23,100 nt of DNA from an uncultured Bacilli bacterium (GTDB lineage: Bacteria > Bacillota_I > Bacilli_A > RF39 > UBA660), in contig CASDHD010000007.1 of the NCBI GenBank assembly GCA_949280095.1, positions 1 to 23,100 of the forward strand. Direction: 5' to 3'. The notes under the pieces are model-generated. The model searched no databases and was not told the DNA's origin. It saw only the letters and a list, made by a program, of their open reading frames with translations. Shown in pieces: positions 6,815 to 14,546 of the stretch (the stretch's first letter is position 1; each line of letters opens with the position of its first letter). The position numbers were made by a program, and so were the translations under genes.

Positions 6815-6829
6815 AAAATATGATATGAT
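6801..6829 (+). promoter_or_regulatory. Internal promoter for the effector module
   Basis: A TTGAAC -35 (6801-6806) and a TATGAT -10 (6824-6829) have a 17-base spacer. It overlaps the terminator pair, so the upstream unit ends where the DUF4176-effector unit begins. The first ATG (6857) lies about 20 bases beyond the expected start site. Confidence 0.6.
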
Positions 6830-6856
6830 AATTACAGAATAGAGTAGAGGTTCATT

Positions 6857-7165
6857 ATGAAAGAGAATAATTATTTTCCTTTGGGAACAGTGGTTACATT
6901 AAAAGATGATATAAAAACTTTTATGATTATTGGATATGCACCTATGGATAGTATAGAAAAAAATCAAGTTTATGACTATTCTGCTTGCCTTTATCCAGAA
7001 GGCTTATTATCTGCTGATCAAATTCTAATGTTTAATCATGAGGATATTGAAAAAGTAAAATATATTGGTTATGAGGATGAAGAAAGTGATACTTTTTTAA
7101 AAAAATTAAAGGATTTGTTAAATAACAAAGAACAGTTATTACAAGAAACGGAAAAGAATCAGTAA
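6857..7165 (+). CDS. DUF4176-family T7SS-associated protein (first copy)
   Basis: This 102-residue protein has the DUF4176 pattern: P-L-G-T-V-V-T-L-K, then FMIIGYAP, then YDYSACLYPEGLLSADQILMFNHEDIEKVKYIGY. Members of this domain family are encoded in type VIIb loci next to LXG effectors and are considered effector-associated factors. The cytosolic C-terminal tail here is charged and helical. Its stop codon shares one base with the start of a paralogue (TAATG), so the two are translationally coupled and may form a heterodimer. It is the first gene after the internal promoter, with an AGAGG ribosome binding site. Confidence 0.8.
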   Translation: MKENNYFPLGTVVTLKDDIKTFMIIGYAPMDSIEKNQVYDYSACLYPEGLLSADQILMFNHEDIEKVKYIGYEDEESDTFLKKLKDLLNNKEQLLQETEKNQ

Positions 7166-7458
7166 TGAAGAATGAAATAATAGATTTGGAAACGATAGAG
7201 TATTGTCCAGTAGGTAGTGTAGTGATTTTAAAAAATTCTTCTATGAAAGTTATGATTATGGGAATGGTTTTTTTAGACGTTTCTACTAAAGGGAAAATCT
7301 ATGACTATATGGGATGTAGGTTTCCAGAAGGTGTGTTAAGCAAAGAGGAAATTCTTTATTTTTACCATCAAGATATAGCTACTATTCTTCATCTTGGAAA
7401 GCTTGATAAAAAAATGCAAGATGCTTTTTTTAAATATAAAAAAGTTCATTTAAAATAA
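7165..7458 (+). CDS. DUF4176-family T7SS-associated protein (second copy)
   Basis: This 97-residue paralogue of the preceding protein aligns with it end to end: C-P-V-G-S-V-V-I-L-K, VMIMGMVFL, YDYMGCRFPEGVLSKEEILYFYHQDIATILHLG. Identity is moderate, so the duplication is old and the two have probably specialised. It starts inside the preceding stop codon and is followed 20 bases later by the giant effector. No membrane segment or signal peptide is seen. It probably acts as an intracellular targeting or stability factor for the effector. Confidence 0.8.
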   Translation: MKNEIIDLETIEYCPVGSVVILKNSSMKVMIMGMVFLDVSTKGKIYDYMGCRFPEGVLSKEEILYFYHQDIATILHLGKLDKKMQDAFFKYKKVHLK

Positions 7459-7478
7459 AAAAAGTTAGGAAGGATAAT

Positions 7479-10400
7479 ATGAGTTCATTTATTGCAAATA
7501 CGACTACTATCAAAAATAATATTGATACATTGAAAAAACGCCAAGCTTATTATTCTTCTAAAGTAAAAACGTTTTCAGATCTTAGCAATTTTGGGGCAGC
7601 TAGCAATGTTACGGTTAAGCTTTATTTAGCCAAACTTAGGAAAAGCTATCAAGCTCTTTCTGATAATTTAGAACATTTAATTGCTTTTTTAGAAGATTAT
7701 GTTTCTGATATTGAAGCAGTTGAGTATAAAGCTAGTAATATGGAAGGTTATTCTTGTGTTGCACAAGAAGTAAAGCATACTGTTGAATCCATACGAAATT
7801 CTATGAAAAATTTGCAAATTGAAAATGATCCTATTTTTGATATTGTGAACGTAAATGTAGAAAGTTCGAATGCAAATGTGAATTCTTTTAACGCTTCAAA
7901 TGATTCTACTTCTAAAAATTCTAGTTCTTTTAGTTCTTATTTTGCAGATTCTGCAGAGAAAAAAAGTTTTGGCTCTATTATGAAATCAGCTTTAGTGTTT
8001 GGTTTAATGGGAATGACAACACAATCTCAAAAACAAGATTATCTTTCTAAGATGGTTTCTTCTGCTATTGCAGGAAACAAGGAGCGTAGAACAAGTATAG
8101 CAACAAGTGCCTTTGCAAAGTATTCTAGTTATCAATCATGGCGTTCTGATATGTCTAATTCTATGATTACTTTTACAAAAGAAACGTATAAAAAAGCTGC
8201 CGCAAAAGTAAAAGAAACAATGTCTCCTGTAACAAATTATATAAATGAAAAAGCAAGCGTTCCAGAACTTATAATTGAGGATGATACTTATATTCAAACG
8301 TATCAAGCTTATCTAGCACCTATTGATGCAGAACTTAAAAGTATTGGTGATACACAAAAGCTAATTGAAAATGAATATGCAAAATATGCCAAAATTGAAA
8401 AGTATAGAGAACAAATTGCTAAATTTGAAAAATATGGACTAATGAGTTCTTGGGAAGCAGAAGCGGCACTTTCTACAAAACTTCCAAAAAAATTTCAAGA
8501 AATAATATTGAGAGATTTTGATTCATTAGAAGATTATGAGAATTATATAGGACAACTTAAAGATTTACTTTCTAGTTGTGAGATGGCAACTATACAAGCA
8601 AATAATCTAAAAGAAGTTGGTAAATATGAATGTTTATCTGTTCTGGAAGATTTTCAAAATTTTCAATATAATGCTAAGGTAAATACAAAGGATTTAAATA
8701 TTATTAGTGACAATGGTGTGATACAATATTCTTCTTATGAAGAATATTGTAAAAAAAATGGAAATGTTAGTGAACTTGCTTATGCAGAAGCTTTAGGAAA
8801 AGCAGTTGAAAATTTACGAAATTCTGGTTCAAGTGACGGTATAGAAATAAGTGTTCATACGCAACAGTTAATTAATTTAGCAAAAGTATCAAATAATGAT
8901 TCTGATTATGCAAAATATTACAATTATTTATATAAAACTTATGGAGTAGATGCAGCAAATGAGTATCTTTCTGTAATGGAACCAACTGTTAATAATATTT
9001 TAGGACGTGAACAGGCTGAAAAAATACTTTCTCATCTTTCTACCACAGAAGGTGTAACAAGTGCTGTCAAAAATCATATCAATACAACGGAAATGGGTCT
9101 TGGTTCAGGTGTTTCTTCCTTTGTTTCAGGAATAGAATATGCTTTATCAGGAGTGAAAGCTTTTTTTACAAACGAGTCACCAACGCGTGCTAATAGTGTA
9201 GAAGAGTATGCTAATATGTATGTGCAAGAAGCTTTGCAATCAGGTGAATATACTGGAAAGTATTTGAAAGATAATTATGTTGTAAGTCAAGGAATAGGAA
9301 ATATGGCACCTTCTATTGCTCTTTCTTCTTTAGGGGTACCTATTGCAGGATCAATTGCGTTAGGTGTATCTTCTGGTGGAAATAGTTATCATAGTGCTAT
9401 GGTGGATGGATATAGCAATGTTCAAGCTATTTCTTATGGTATTGTATCAGGCTTTACAGAGGCTTTAACTGAAAAATACTTAGGAGGTCTACCAGGATTA
9501 TCTGATGTAGAAGTAACAAATTTTAAAACATTTATAAAAGCTATGATTAAAGAAGGAAATGAAGAGGCAGTACAGGAGGCATTTGATTCTGTTGTACGTA
9601 AAGGAATATTTAAAGAAGATATAAATGGTGAAGAGCTTTTAGCTAATATGGGCGAAAGTTGGAAATATGGTGCTATAACTGCTGGTATTTTACAAACACC
9701 TAGTGCTATTTTTAATTCTATTAATAGTGAAAATTTGAATAATGGAAAGCCAGTTTCTATTGAAGATATTAAAGATTATAAAAAAGCAGCTAAAGATTTT
9801 GCTGAAGGTAATCCAGATTTGGAACAATTGTTATTAAATTGTTTTGAAAATAAAATTGAAACACATACTTGTTGTGCGGGTCATTATGGACAAGATGGTC
9901 ATTCTCCTAATGTCCCTTATATTTCTTTTGTTGTTAAACCTGAAAATGAACTATACTTGAATTTTTTATTAAAAAAATTAAAAGATAAAAACTATGAATG
10001 TGTTAAATTTTTACACGGTGATACTGGCGAAAATCGCTTTACATTTTATGATAATGTTAGTTTTGATAAAAAACAAGTGACTCCAATGTTTCGGGATATT
10101 AATGATGCGTTAAAAAGTATTAATAAAAATGAGAGTGATATTTTATCCCAAGATTTGCAAATATTTAATAAAATCAATGAAACTTTTATAAATGATTCAA
10201 AGACTCTTGGAAAAAGCTTCGTATTTTGGGAATATGAAAAATTAGAAAATGGATATAAATATGCCTTAAATACAAATAATGAATATTATAAAGAAATTGC
10301 TTCTTATTTTTTTACAGAACTAAAAAAATCTTATTATGAATTAAAGGTTCCAACTCGTGAAATAGCTATTCAAAAATTAACAGAGTTTTATAATGCAATT

Positions 10401-13400
10401 CAGAACGGAATTTCAGAAAAAATTAATTTGGATATTCAACAAGTTGAGAATAATAATATTTCTTTATCAACTGAAGCAACTAGCTTGCCTAATTCTTCTA
10501 TATCATCTTCCGAAAATAATGCTACTAGGGTTCAAGAAGATACGACTTTAAAAAGTGCAATAGAAAATACAGAAAAGGAAAATACACCAGAAATAAAAAT
10601 TTTACGTTCTGATAGAAAAGTGATTGTCTCATCTTCTATTTTAGAGAAAATAAAATATTTTATTGAAAAGGATAATGTTTATTCTCAATTTTTAAAAGAT
10701 AAACTTACTAATGAAATGCCACTAGGAACTTTTAATGAAGTTATGGAAAAAATCATACATAAAGGTAAAATTATTGCTAAATATATTCCAAGTGAAAAAA
10801 ATGACATACAATACAATACAGATTTTTTATCCTCTTTATCTGAAAAATATAATGAATTACTTTCTAAAGAAAAATCGTATTTAAACTTGAGCGATACTTC
10901 AATAAGTGAATTATTAAATGTTATATATCGAATGGATAATGAAATAGGAAACTATTATTTAATGCGTGATTTGATTGTCGCCAAAAATGATATTTCAGAA
11001 AATTTAAAATATTTTGCATCTGATACGGAAATTTACCAATTTAATGAAGAATATGAAAAAGCAATTCAAAATAAAGATGTGAAAAAAATGAATGAAATGT
11101 TAAATAATGTTCAAGATGCTATTTTAAAGGAATGGGAAAATTACCTTTTAAATATAAATTCAATGGATGATAATCATTTTGCATTTATTGGGCACACTAC
11201 AACTTTTACCAAATTTGAGGGGGAATTTTTTACTCGATACGTTTCGGGATCATTATTTACTCAAGATTTAACAGACACATATAAAGATGGTTATGGTTTT
11301 ATTTTAGCACCTAAGAAAATAGTAGGAGCAAGTAGTCAAGACATGAATATAAAAAATGATGCCCTTGATGAAGGTTCAATTTGTTTTAATAGCGTTTTAA
11401 AGAAAATAGATCATCCTCAAAGAATAATTGATGAGTGCTTAAAATTAAAAGAAGAAAATGCAAATAAAGGATTAGTACAATCAGTTTATAGCGAAGTTGT
11501 AATAGATGGATTTGAACCTGTAGGTATTTTTTGTTTTACAAATAAGGATTCAAACACAAATTATGAACATGCACTTCAATTACAAAAAAGTTTTCCTAAT
11601 TTAGATATTCATAATTTTGATGTTACGCAATCGCTTAACCATTGGTATCTGAAGAAAATTGCTCAAAATGTAGATTTAAAAGATTGTAAAACAATTTTAA
11701 ATGTTACAGATCAATTGTTTGAATTAAGAAAATATAAGGAAGAGAATAGTTTTAAAATATCGATAGAAAATTTATTTCCTAATATTACAATAGATGAATT
11801 GGAAGATTTGCAATTTACAACAAGTACATTTCTTTATGAAATTGGTAAAAATCCAGTAGAAAATGTTACATTTGAAAACGTAGGATCTGTACTTATTGAT
11901 AATTTACAAACAGTTTTTCAAAAGTGTGAAACTTTTGATGATGTTTATAATATAATGAATAAAATGAATGCTTCGGTTGGAAAAAAAGTGTTTGAAAATT
12001 TTGAGGAGTTTAAAGACGCAATAAACATAATTCAAACTGACTATAATTTACAAGATGTTTTTGATGAGAATATAAAAAATCATATCAATAGTTATCAAGA
12101 TTTATTTGATTATACTCTAAAAACAGTAAAAAAGAATGATAATTTTGATGTCGCACAAGAAATGGATTTAGAAGAAACATTAGAATTAGAGCCCATTGAA
12201 CTTTTAGAAAAAATTAATTTGGATGTTCAACAAGTTGAGAATAATGATACTAAGGTTCAAGAAGATACGACTTTAAAAAGTGTAATAGAAAATATAGAAA
12301 TGGAAAATACACCAGAAATAAAAATTAAGAACGATAATTATAAAAAGTTAAATTCTGTCATTGATTCCTTTTCTTTAACATTGCCAATATTTACTGGACA
12401 ATATGTAGAATACGATGCTTCTTTTTTAAAGCATATTGTTTTACAAAAAGGTGGCTATGAGGAGTTTTCAGCATTAGAAAATACAAATGCTAAGTTGAAT
12501 GTGTATATTTGTTTAGAATCCCTACAAAAAAAACTAGAAGCAGAGAATGTAAGCATACCAGATGGTTTAGCCAATTTATTTAGTAAATGTCATGAAGACT
12601 TTAAGGCTATAGTAAATCAAGGAGATAAATATTTTTCTCAATTTTCTTCTTATGGAATAAATCAAAATGCTGTTCGAAGAACTTTATATACAGACTTAGG
12701 AAAAACAAAAAAATTAATTAAAAAGGTTCAAAAAATAAAACCTGAATTAAGTGAAAAAGAAGCAATCAAGTTTTTAAGAGGTATAGATTATAAAGGTGTT
12801 TGCGACTATGCTGCTGTGTTAAATGAACTAGTGTATTTATTTGAAAATTATTCTGAATTAATAGAAAATCGTTTTGGTTATCCATTGTATGAAGAAAAGA
12901 ATGGTGTAAAAAAATGGAACGATGCAGAATTATTAACTGATTTCTATACTTTTTGGAATCAAAATAATAAGTTTATTTTAAAAAAAGAAGATTCTTCTCA
13001 AAAATTAAAAATTGGGACAGATGCAAACAAGTTTCAAATGGCAAATTCATCAGGTTTTATAAACGATTATGCTATTAATAAATTTCTCGAAAGTTTTGGA
13101 ATAAAAATGTCAAAAGAGATTAAACATAAAGAAATTATAAATACTTACGATGAAGTATATAATGGAAAAAATGTGAATGTTAATGTGCATGAATTAAAAT
13201 CAAAGATTGCTTATAGATTAATGCAAGGTTCATTTTTAATTATGGATGTTTATCCACCTGCTGATCGTCCTATTACTTTTAGAAGTATAAATTTTCATAA
13301 AGAAGATGTTTCTGCAATTAATTTGATGGAAAGAATAAAGAATGTAAGAATAAGTGATGATGGCCATTCAATTGTAATAACAGGATTAAATGACAATGGT

Positions 13401-13490
13401 ATAATTGTAAGTTCATGGGGTGGTAAATATGAAATTCGATGGAGTGAACTTCAAAATAATGCCTTTATCATTAGAGAATTAAAGTATTAA
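7479..13490 (+). CDS. Giant multi-domain T7SS (LXG-like) effector with C-terminal papain-like cysteine peptidase candidate
   Basis: A 2003-residue protein. Residues 1-115 form a helical region resembling a divergent LXG delivery domain (FGAASNVTVKLYLAKL, then FLEDYVSDIEAVE). A Ser/Asn-rich linker (~130-160), a hydrophobic patch and long helices follow. Residues ~600-750 are Gly/Ala-rich and membrane-prone, including ALTEKYLGGLPGLS and a GNEEAVQEAFD helix. Residues ~780-880 hold a CCAGH motif (C798, C799, H802). Residues 1041-1576 are a module I do not recognise. Two near-identical linkers (980-1041, 1577-1616) bracket that module. The C-terminus shows GVCDYA (C1775), DDGHSIVI (H1963) and SSWGG (1978-1982), the order Cys-His-[N/S]SWG of papain-fold peptidases. 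No signal peptide; AGGAAGG RBS. It is probably exported by EssC with the small upstream partners. The peptidase assignment is inference. Confidence 0.8.
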   Translation: MSSFIANTTTIKNNIDTLKKRQAYYSSKVKTFSDLSNFGAASNVTVKLYLAKLRKSYQALSDNLEHLIAFLEDYVSDIEAVEYKASNMEGYSCVAQEVKHTVESIRNSMKNLQIENDPIFDIVNVNVESSNANVNSFNASNDSTSKNSSSFSSYFADSAEKKSFGSIMKSALVFGLMGMTTQSQKQDYLSKMVSSAIAGNKERRTSIATSAFAKYSSYQSWRSDMSNSMITFTKETYKKAAAKVKETMSPVTNYINEKASVPELIIEDDTYIQTYQAYLAPIDAELKSIGDTQKLIENEYAKYAKIEKYREQIAKFEKYGLMSSWEAEAALSTKLPKKFQEIILRDFDSLEDYENYIGQLKDLLSSCEMATIQANNLKEVGKYECLSVLEDFQNFQYNAKVNTKDLNIISDNGVIQYSSYEEYCKKNGNVSELAYAEALGKAVENLRNSGSSDGIEISVHTQQLINLAKVSNNDSDYAKYYNYLYKTYGVDAANEYLSVMEPTVNNILGREQAEKILSHLSTTEGVTSAVKNHINTTEMGLGSGVSSFVSGIEYALSGVKAFFTNESPTRANSVEEYANMYVQEALQSGEYTGKYLKDNYVVSQGIGNMAPSIALSSLGVPIAGSIALGVSSGGNSYHSAMVDGYSNVQAISYGIVSGFTEALTEKYLGGLPGLSDVEVTNFKTFIKAMIKEGNEEAVQEAFDSVVRKGIFKEDINGEELLANMGESWKYGAITAGILQTPSAIFNSINSENLNNGKPVSIEDIKDYKKAAKDFAEGNPDLEQLLLNCFENKIETHTCCAGHYGQDGHSPNVPYISFVVKPENELYLNFLLKKLKDKNYECVKFLHGDTGENRFTFYDNVSFDKKQVTPMFRDINDALKSINKNESDILSQDLQIFNKINETFINDSKTLGKSFVFWEYEKLENGYKYALNTNNEYYKEIASYFFTELKKSYYELKVPTREIAIQKLTEFYNAIQNGISEKINLDIQQVENNNISLSTEATSLPNSSISSSENNATRVQEDTTLKSAIENTEKENTPEIKILRSDRKVIVSSSILEKIKYFIEKDNVYSQFLKDKLTNEMPLGTFNEVMEKIIHKGKIIAKYIPSEKNDIQYNTDFLSSLSEKYNELLSKEKSYLNLSDTSISELLNVIYRMDNEIGNYYLMRDLIVAKNDISENLKYFASDTEIYQFNEEYEKAIQNKDVKKMNEMLNNVQDAILKEWENYLLNINSMDDNHFAFIGHTTTFTKFEGEFFTRYVSGSLFTQDLTDTYKDGYGFILAPKKIVGASSQDMNIKNDALDEGSICFNSVLKKIDHPQRIIDECLKLKEENANKGLVQSVYSEVVIDGFEPVGIFCFTNKDSNTNYEHALQLQKSFPNLDIHNFDVTQSLNHWYLKKIAQNVDLKDCKTILNVTDQLFELRKYKEENSFKISIENLFPNITIDELEDLQFTTSTFLYEIGKNPVENVTFENVGSVLIDNLQTVFQKCETFDDVYNIMNKMNASVGKKVFENFEEFKDAINIIQTDYNLQDVFDENIKNHINSYQDLFDYTLKTVKKNDNFDVAQEMDLEETLELEPIELLEKINLDVQQVENNDTKVQEDTTLKSVIENIEMENTPEIKIKNDNYKKLNSVIDSFSLTLPIFTGQYVEYDASFLKHIVLQKGGYEEFSALENTNAKLNVYICLESLQKKLEAENVSIPDGLANLFSKCHEDFKAIVNQGDKYFSQFSSYGINQNAVRRTLYTDLGKTKKLIKKVQKIKPELSEKEAIKFLRGIDYKGVCDYAAVLNELVYLFENYSELIENRFGYPLYEEKNGVKKWNDAELLTDFYTFWNQNNKFILKKEDSSQKLKIGTDANKFQMANSSGFINDYAINKFLESFGIKMSKEIKHKEIINTYDEVYNGKNVNVNVHELKSKIAYRLMQGSFLIMDVYPPADRPITFRSINFHKEDVSAINLMERIKNVRISDDGHSIVITGLNDNGIIVSSWGGKYEIRWSELQNNAFIIRELKY
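10416..10601 (+). repeat. Linker repeat copy 1 within the effector
   Basis: This encodes residues 980-1041. A 39-base block and a 78-base block are shared with copy 2 at 12207-12326 (1 and 4 mismatches), separated here by a Ser-rich insertion of 22 residues that is flanked by ENN codons. It marks the boundary of a swappable module. Confidence 0.9.
12207..12326 (+). repeat. Linker repeat copy 2 within the effector
   Basis: This encodes residues 1577-1616, the compact version of copy 1. The five base differences in the aligned 117 bases all change the amino acid. It lies directly before the C-terminal peptidase-like module. Confidence 0.9.
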
Positions 13491-13505
13491 TAAAGAGGTG
13501 ATGAG

Positions 13506-14198
13506 ATGGAATATTTAAAGGAAGAAATGTTTTGCCCTAATGTATTTGATAGGGAATTAGCAAGTCAAAAACAATTGGCAAATGAAAAAGGTGAACTATC
13601 ACCAGAATATTTTTCTTTGTCTTTGTTTTATCGTAATTTCTTAGAAATATATGTTGGCAATTTATTAGGGCTACAAAGATTTGATGATGAAATAACAAAT
13701 AGTAACTTAAAATTTGAAAAAGTTGCTGAAGAAGAAAAAGATGTTTATCAAATGTTTAGTATTTATAATTATTTTTATCTTCGAAATACGATTTATATCG
13801 AAAGATTAACGATACAAGATTTGAATTTTTTAATTAGAAAGTTAAATAAAAAAGATAATAATTTAGATGAAGAAACGAAAGAATTTTTGCAACGTACTTA
13901 TCCACTTGTTGTTACATCAGATATTAAAAACGAAGAAACTCTTACAAATTATGGTCCTCTTTCTTCCTCATTTTTTGCACCTTCGAATGCAATCGTTTTT
14001 GGCATTCGCTGTAGTGATGATTTTTTGGCAACGGATGATGAATGGCTGGAAATAAATTTTCAACAGCAGAATTATCTTGAACAAATGAGGAATAAACTAA
14101 ATCAAGAAATGAAGGATAAGCTTAAATTTCCTGTTAGTTTTTTAATTTATGATGATGAAAGTGTAAAAAAAAACGAGCAAGTTCCTAATATTGGGTAG
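13506..14198 (+). CDS. Unrecognised cytosolic protein after the effector, candidate immunity or accessory protein
   Basis: The 230-residue, acidic protein has no signal peptide or membrane helix. The N-terminal half is predicted helical (LSLFYRNFLEIYVGNLLGL); the C-terminal half has mixed strands (SSFFAPSNAIVFGIRC, then FPVSFLIYDDES). I do not recognise a family. It starts 15 bases after the effector stop with a good AGAGGTGATG site and is followed by a strong terminator, so it is the last gene of the effector unit. In T7SS and other polymorphic toxin loci this is the usual place of an immunity gene; the lack of a signal peptide fits protection against a toxin acting in the cytosol. An effector chaperone is the alternative. 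Confidence 0.6.
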   Translation: MEYLKEEMFCPNVFDRELASQKQLANEKGELSPEYFSLSLFYRNFLEIYVGNLLGLQRFDDEITNSNLKFEKVAEEEKDVYQMFSIYNYFYLRNTIYIERLTIQDLNFLIRKLNKKDNNLDEETKEFLQRTYPLVVTSDIKNEETLTNYGPLSSSFFAPSNAIVFGIRCSDDFLATDDEWLEINFQQQNYLEQMRNKLNQEMKDKLKFPVSFLIYDDESVKKNEQVPNIG

Positions 14199-14226
14199 AA
14201 AGAAGAATTTTCTTTCTATTTTTTTT
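14196..14226 (+). terminator. Strong intrinsic terminator
   Basis: A 9-bp perfect stem (TAGAAAGAA/TTCTTTCTA) with a 5-nt loop is followed by eight T. The stop codon of the preceding gene is the first three bases of the stem. Confidence 0.85.
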
Positions 14227-14232
14227 GTCTTA

Positions 14233-14241
14233 TGCTATACT
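14233..14241 (+). promoter_or_regulatory. Extended -10 promoter for the esaB-essC unit
   Basis: TG-C-TATACT is an extended -10 element directly after the terminator. The -35 position overlaps the terminator stem and is poor, which is usual when an extended -10 is present. The first gene starts at 14280. Confidence 0.5.
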
Positions 14242-14279
14242 TAAGTAGAATAAGGGGAAGCATTTAATGCGGTGATATT

Positions 14280-14534
14280 ATGCAAAATAAATTTTATGTA
14301 ATTGTTTCTGTTCCTTTCATTGAACGTGATTTTGATTTTTATATTCCAATTAATAAAAAAGTAGGAACAATTAAGAATTTGATTATTAAAATGGTTATAG
14401 AAGAAAGTGAAAATGCTTTTTTTGATGATGGATGTAAAAGTCTTTATGATAAAAAATCTGGGGAACGTATTTTAGAAGATATTTTTGTCAAAGATAGCAT
14501 TATTCAAAATGGTTCGAAGTTACTATTATATTAA
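14280..14534 (+). CDS. esaB: EsaB/YukD-like ubiquitin-fold T7SS protein
   Basis: This 84-residue protein has the beta-grasp pattern of the YukD/EsaB family: FYVIVSVPFIERDFDFYIPINKK, a helix TIKNLIIKMVIEE, LYDKKSGERIL, and a closing strand SIIQNGSKLLLY. EsaB is a small cytosolic component needed for T7SS activity in Bacillota, with a role in regulation or in contacting the motor. A GGTGAT site precedes the start, and the essC start is 12 bases after its stop codon, so the two form one transcript. The length is typical of the family. The gene name is assigned by fold pattern and by linkage to EssC. Confidence 0.8.
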   Translation: MQNKFYVIVSVPFIERDFDFYIPINKKVGTIKNLIIKMVIEESENAFFDDGCKSLYDKKSGERILEDIFVKDSIIQNGSKLLLY

Positions 14535-14546
14535 GGAGTAATGGGC

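Noticed and set aside
14541..14546. ATG 14541 as the essC start
   Set aside because: It lies only 2 bases after the Shine-Dalgarno sequence; ATG 14547 has the usual spacing.
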